The notes under the pieces were generated by a model. The model saw nothing but the letters and a program-made list of their open reading frames with translations. It was not told the DNA's origin and searched no databases. Position numbers and translations under genes: made by a program. DNA of 64,000 nt from Ustilaginoidea virens (lineage: Eukaryota > Ascomycota > Sordariomycetes > Hypocreales > Clavicipitaceae), in assembly GCF_000687475.1 (NCBI RefSeq), contig NC_057316.1:930001-994000 (forward strand), read 5' to 3'. Position 1 is the stretch's first letter, and the number at the start of each line of letters is the position of its first letter. Below, one piece after another: positions 59,530-64,000 of the stretch.

Positions 59530-60700
59530 ATTATAATCAATAAGGACTAAAAAGAGGCTCTTATTAATACTATCGCTTCTAGTACTATTATCGATACCTC
59601 TTTCTTAACCGTAAAAAAATAAGCCAACCTATAGCTTATTAGTTAATTACGCCGGGAAGGGAAGATTACAACCCCTAAAGCCCCTTTCGAATAGTCTGAC
59701 TGTATAGAGATAGAAGCGTTATAGGCCCGCGATATATTCCGGTTTGTCACTTTTGATATTAGTCAATATAGAGCCTAATGCTTATTCAACTCACGTATAG
59801 TACAAGAAATCAAAGGTAAAGGCATAGATACCCTATATGAGAAGTCTAGGCTTATTATATAAGGTCACAGTAATAATGAAAAGTAATTAATATTGACTTA
59901 GTCCCCTATAATCTAATAGGCTAGTTAACGGTTACTTATATTATTGGCCCTATCACTATAATACTCTTACGGCTTATTCCTCTGGATATATAATATCATA
60001 TAGGCTTATGTGCAGTTATCTACTACCCTCAATAGATCGATTATCGCTAAGCTACCTAAGCAGATAGCGTATTAATACCCCGATAATACGATCATAGAAG
60101 TAGTAAAGCTACTATATAGAATAGCTAAGGCAGGCACCTACTAGTAGGCGATATACTTCCGGCACTATCGTGAAAAGTTGGGCATGATTATATCTACCTA
60201 TAACCCCTATTTGCTGATATCTACTAGCACTAACCGTACTAGCGATACTGACCGTGCTGATATTCCTGACTATATTGGCGATACTAGTATATGCTTTGGT
60301 ATCGTAGGTATATAGACTAACGATACCCTTGGCCTAAGTAATAATGCCTTCTTCTAATGGGAAGAATTAGAGCTTACTAAGGCAGGCTTTAACGCCAAGC
60401 CTAAGATAAGGCTATTGCTAATTATGCCCCTAATATTCAACGGATGCATATTGACAGCCAATAGTAACGGCATAACCTTATGCCAGAAAGGTTAAAATAA
60501 GAAGATCACAACTATTAATAAGAATGCGCCTATAGCCTAGCGTAATTATATCGAATAATACGCTTATAGCGCTTATATAGCTATAGTCTGCTAGCCTGAG
60601 GCCTCCTTTGACCTATCTATCGTAGCATAATACTAGCAACCTAACCCTAAAAATATTGCAAGGTTGAATAAGCGCCTTTAATAGTAGCGCAATAACCAGG
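59530..60700 (+). pseudogene. A5 reverse transcriptase
   Basis: Uninterrupted. IIAKLPKQIAY, VVKLLYRIAKAGTY, YNPYLLISTSTNR, catalytic block I-stop-TNDT, then LTKAGFNAKPKIRL. Confidence 0.82.
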
Positions 60701-61250
60701 ATCGTGGCTTACGGTACATCAATCTGGCCCTTACTATAGCCAAACTCTTTATATTTATTAATGGATCCTTTGCCAATAATAAAGATTTAAGCTCCTAGAT
60801 TAGTTATATGATTATGCTAGGGAACGAGGTAGATATAGCGGATAATGCCTTCAACCTAATAGGTAATATTATTACTTACAGCTCTACAAAGAGTAAGCGT
60901 ATAACATATAGCGTACTCGCTTCGGAGCTGTATAGTATGGTATAAGGGGTCGATATCGCATATGCGATAGGCACAACCCTCAATATAATTACCAGCAGGC
61001 TAGGACTACTAAAGATTCCTACGGTGGTATGCATAGATTCTTTTTCGTTATACGAATACCTTATTAAGCTAGGCATTACGAAAGAGAAGAGGCTCATAAT
61101 AGATATTATAGCCTTACGATAGTTATATAAGCGCCGGGAAATCTATAAGATTTGCTGGATTAATAGGAATAATAACCTCGCCGATATAATGACTAAGGGA
61201 ACGCCAAACAAAGCCCTTAAGACCTTTATCGACCGTAATTAGGCTATTAT
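60701..61250 (+). pseudogene. A5 RNase H
   Basis: AKLFIFINGSFANNKDL (Asp to Asn), IIMLGNEVDIADN, SVLASELYSMV, NLADIMTKGTPNKA. Confidence 0.8.
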
Positions 61251-61289
61251 ACGTGTTAAAAGGTAGGTAAAGAGGCCGGTCAATATCTG

Positions 61290-61572
61290 ACTGCATTTAG
61301 AAGGTATTAGTGATATCATAGGTGGCAAGTATGTAGATTTTCCTATGTTCAATATTGTATTGTTTTACTGCGTTTACTACTGCCCCTTTTTGCCCCTTTA
61401 TTTTGGCTGCGATATTCAACATACCGACTGTACGGTATAATACCGGCCGCGCGGCGCGATAACGTTATCGCCGGCATAACCTGCCGAGACCGCGCCGCAC
61501 TTTTCTTTCTATATATACGCCTTATATCCTAACGATTCCGATATTTGCTTCTATAAAGAGAGAAGCTGCCAG
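61290..61572 (+). other. A5 3' untranslated region and polypurine tract
   Basis: CpG-rich block near 61445; GATTCCGATA (61534-61543) pairs with TATCGGAATC (61573-61582), and GCTTCT (61547-61552) with AGAAGC (61561-61566). Confidence 0.68.
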
Positions 61573-61922
61573 TATCGGAATCGCTATCGCAAGGTGCCCA
61601 ATTGGGCACCAATTAGGCATATTGCGACGGATATACCGCGCACACCCGATGCGCACAATATAGCCACTTTGGCCCCTTTTGCCCCTTTACCCCTGAGCCC
61701 GGTAGGGCACGCGGGCAGCCCGGCCCGACTGCGCCGATGCACGTAACAGCGGCACGCACAAAAAGGCCATATCGTGTAATTACCCTCTTTTGCTTCCTTT
61801 CTTTCCTTTTAGATAGTCAGTCATTAGTAAAGTCAATAAATCCTTTACTTGGTGACCTCACGGTACATGATACCACGCGCGCAACCCTACGTACAACTGG
61901 GTACCCCGAGTTTATATCAACA
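61573..61922 (+). repeat. A5 3' LTR, outer right end of the A array (350 bp)
   Basis: TATCGGAATC start and intact TATCAACA end, followed by GATAT. Confidence 0.93.
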
Positions 61923-61927
61923 GATAT
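61923..61927. repeat. Target-site duplication GATAT (right)
   Basis: Matches 6805-6809 and restores the D gag frame. Confidence 0.92.
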
Positions 61928-62840
61928 TGCCGTATAGCTATACCTATTAAAATAACGCTTATAGTCTACCACTTAGGACCATAAAAAAGATATCCGCTAG
62001 CGCTATATAGCTGTACTGCGAAGTCCTAATAGGACTAAAATATCCAGCTGGATTACTTCCTATAAGAAAGTCCTTACAGAAGCTATTAATATTAACCTAC
62101 TAGATACATAAGGACTCCGACCAACCTAGGATTTTATTAATACCGTGGAATCTATTGCATTAGCCTTTTCTAATTATTAGAAGAATAGAATTAAAGAAAA
62201 GTAATGCAATAATAAAGAAGGATAGGAGAAGAAGATACCTAATAGTTATTATATTAGTAATTTATTCAAGCAAAAGTTTGCCTTACAATAATAAAGATCA
62301 TAAGGTACCTTTGCCTCTTTCTAGGATATACATACCACCAATAATGCAAGTAAAAATTAATAAAATAATCAACAAAAAACAACTGATATTACTAAGCCAA
62401 AATAACTATGCATTTATAGCCTTCTTCATCGCTAGGAAGACTATTATATTTTAAACTAACAAAAAGCACCTAAGGATTGGAAGCCTAATACCACTATTCT
62501 TAATAAAGTCTAATCCAAATTTTCATCTGATTAGCGCTTTAAGGATATAATTATTAAAGCATTATAAGCGAAAGGAATTACGATTAATCTTAATGTATTT
62601 TATTAACTCTCTTCTACTTCTATAACATTACAACTATCTAAGCCATTTGGAATTGCGTTTACTAGCAAGGATAGCAATACATTATATAACCTTATGCAAC
62701 CTAAACCGACTATATCGTCGACGACTATTACTAGCCCATAGGCAAGCCTATAGGCATCCCTATCTATTATAAGCCTATAGGCACCTCTATTTATTACTAG
62801 CCTATAGGCATCTCTCTCGACCACACCCTATCCACTTAAA
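61923..62840 (+). pseudogene. Element D gag, 3' part
   Basis: Continues IAV-x-LYLLK after the insertion, then PTNLGFY-like and FVNTVES residues typical of Ty1/copia Gag. At 62733-62815 a degenerate ~27-bp unit built on GCCTATAGGCA repeats three to four times (YYKPIGTSIYY in frame). No intact zinc knuckle was made out. Confidence 0.68.
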
Positions 62841-63130
62841 GATTCCTAGATACTAGATAGTAGTTCCAATACCTATATTACCAATAATAAAGACCGGTTA
62901 TTGGATTATATTCTAAATATCGAACCTAAAATAGCATTTGCTAGTGAATCCAATCCTTCTATATTAGGATATAGAAGAGTGCGATTAAATACTAATAAAG
63001 GCATCTTCGAGCTACTATATATAGCATATATACCGACGTTTCATACCAATATAGCAAGCCTAGAGCGATTTATGCATACGAATTACCACTAGAACTCATA
63101 GACTGGCTAAATTACACACAATAAGGACCG
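62841..63130 (+). pseudogene. Element D aspartic protease
   Basis: ILDSSSNTYITNNKDRLLDY: active-site DSG reads DSS at 62856-62864. Then an open stretch, IAFASESNPSILGYRRVRLN, ELLYIAYIPTFHTNIASLE, which is the usual Ty1/copia protease C-terminal part. Confidence 0.8.
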
Positions 63131-63440
63131 TTTATTTTATACCAACCGGATATTTAGCTAGTAGGTTATTAAGTATAGCGAAGTCGCTATTGCTACTACC
63201 ACCACTACTACTACTGACGATACTACGGTATCTTGCCCTTCTATATCTATTACTTCTAAGGATACTATACCGCCTCTATCTATTATTAGTAGGGAAGACC
63301 CTACTATACCGGATGAAAATATGTCTCCATTAATTAATAATTCTGCGGCTATATAATCCACACCATTTCATCCTACTTAAGCTACTATAGCACCCGCTAC
63401 AGTAGTGGCTATCTCGAAGGATACCTATAATGCGTCTGCC
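63131..63440 (+). other. Element D protease to GAG-pre-integrase linker
   Basis: Low-complexity ACTACC and TCTATTACT stretches at 63195-63290; no domain recognised. Confidence 0.5.
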
Positions 63441-64000
63441 TCGGAAGCTATGGCTATAATATAGCATAAGCGATTAGGCCACCCTAATAAAGAAGCCTTA
63501 GAAAGGATAGTCTAATCGACTACTAGCGCTAAAATTAAAGGATTATTTACTATTAATTATAAATAGTACTTACTATCTAAGGCCACTAGGATTATCAGCT
63601 GATAGCCCTATTTACCTAGCCCAAGACCTTTCTAGCAGGTATATATTGACATATTTATACTAGACCAAGCTTATAATAGTGCTATTGCAGTACTATTACT
63701 ATAGAATAATAATACTAAATTTATCTTCTGTTATCCTTTATATTCTAGGACCCAATTGAAAATCCTAGGAAAGCTAGCAGACCTTAACAACTATTTATAG
63801 CGCTAGTAGAACCTTGCTATTTCTATTATTTATCGCGATAACGACCCTACTTTTTAGCAATAATACTATAATTAGAAGATATCTTTAGGTATAGAGGATA
63901 AAGTTATATCGCCTTATACATTAGCCTAAAACGGCCCAGCTAAACGCTTAAGGGGTATTATAAGGACTAAAGCTAGGACCCTACGACTAGCTGCTAACCT
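63441..64000 (+). pseudogene. Element D GAG-pre-integrase and integrase core (runs off the window)
   Basis: HKRLGHPNKEALERIV from 63465 is the GAG-pre-integrase zinc motif. Core: VYIDIFILDQAYNSA (first Asp), IIYRDNDPTF (second Asp), SPYTLA-x-NGPAKRLRG. In the last block the conserved Glu is Lys at 63942-63944 (G to A). Downstream RT and RNase H lie beyond the window. Confidence 0.87.

Noticed and set aside
63158..63361. 67-codon minus-strand frame in element D
   Set aside because: Low-complexity ACTACC region antisense to the protease-integrase linker; no support.
1..64000. CRISPR arrays, tRNA or rRNA genes, bacterial-type operons
   Set aside because: No regularly spaced short repeats, no cloverleaf or rRNA motifs seen by eye; base pattern and elements are fungal.

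Overview
This window looks like a gene-free, transposon-filled stretch of a filamentous ascomycete (Pezizomycotina) genome that has been heavily hit by repeat-induced point mutation (RIP). No intact host gene is visible. Every long coding frame is a retrotransposon pol or gag frame, peppered with TAG and TAA at former Gln and Trp codons. Catalytic residues are lost by G-to-A or C-to-T changes, and TpA is abundant while CpA and TpG are scarce. The clearest measurement is the LTR pair of one nested element (49582-49777 and 54436-54631): all 9 differences are CpA or TpG changed to TpA.

Layout. (1) 1-5289: a reverse-oriented LTR (1-192), a Ty1/copia-type LTR fragment (194-345), a 5'-truncated Ty3/gypsy chromovirus pol ending in a chromodomain (346-3130), then about 2.1 kb that I cannot assign. 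(2) 5290-6809 and 61923-64000: the two halves of one Ty1/copia element, called D. Its gag frame is cut at 6809 and resumes in the same frame at 61923, with a 5-bp target-site duplication GATAT on both sides. (3) 6810-61922: a 55-kb nest inside D.

The nest is a head-to-tail array of four copies of a 7.2-kb Ty1/copia family, A, all on the + strand: A1 6810-28290, A2 27941-42616, A4 42617-54728 and A5 54729-61922. A1 and A2 share one LTR. The other joints are LTR/LTR fusions with truncated LTRs. Three of the copies are themselves interrupted. A1 carries element B (12074-26314, minus strand, TSD GCCCT), which is a tandem LTR-internal-LTR-internal-LTR dimer with an exact 6744-bp period. A2 carries a complete copy of a divergent A subfamily, A3 (33462-40893, TSD ATGAC). 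The 3' LTR of A4 carries element C (49582-54631, minus strand, TSD GTTAG), a 5.05-kb Ty1/copia element.

Relative order of insertion from the nesting: D first, then the A array, then B, A3 and C (mutual order unresolved). RIP has touched all of them. The genes do not work together in a host pathway. They are dead copies of retrotransposon replication genes: gag (capsid), protease, integrase, reverse transcriptase and RNase H. The region is probably silenced heterochromatin (pericentromeric, subtelomeric or an AT-rich isochore); that is inference. I found no tRNA, rRNA, CRISPR array or host coding sequence. The most interesting signals are the two independent multimeric insertions (B, and the A array), each flanked by a single TSD, and two conserved hairpins at the reverse-transcription start sites of family A.
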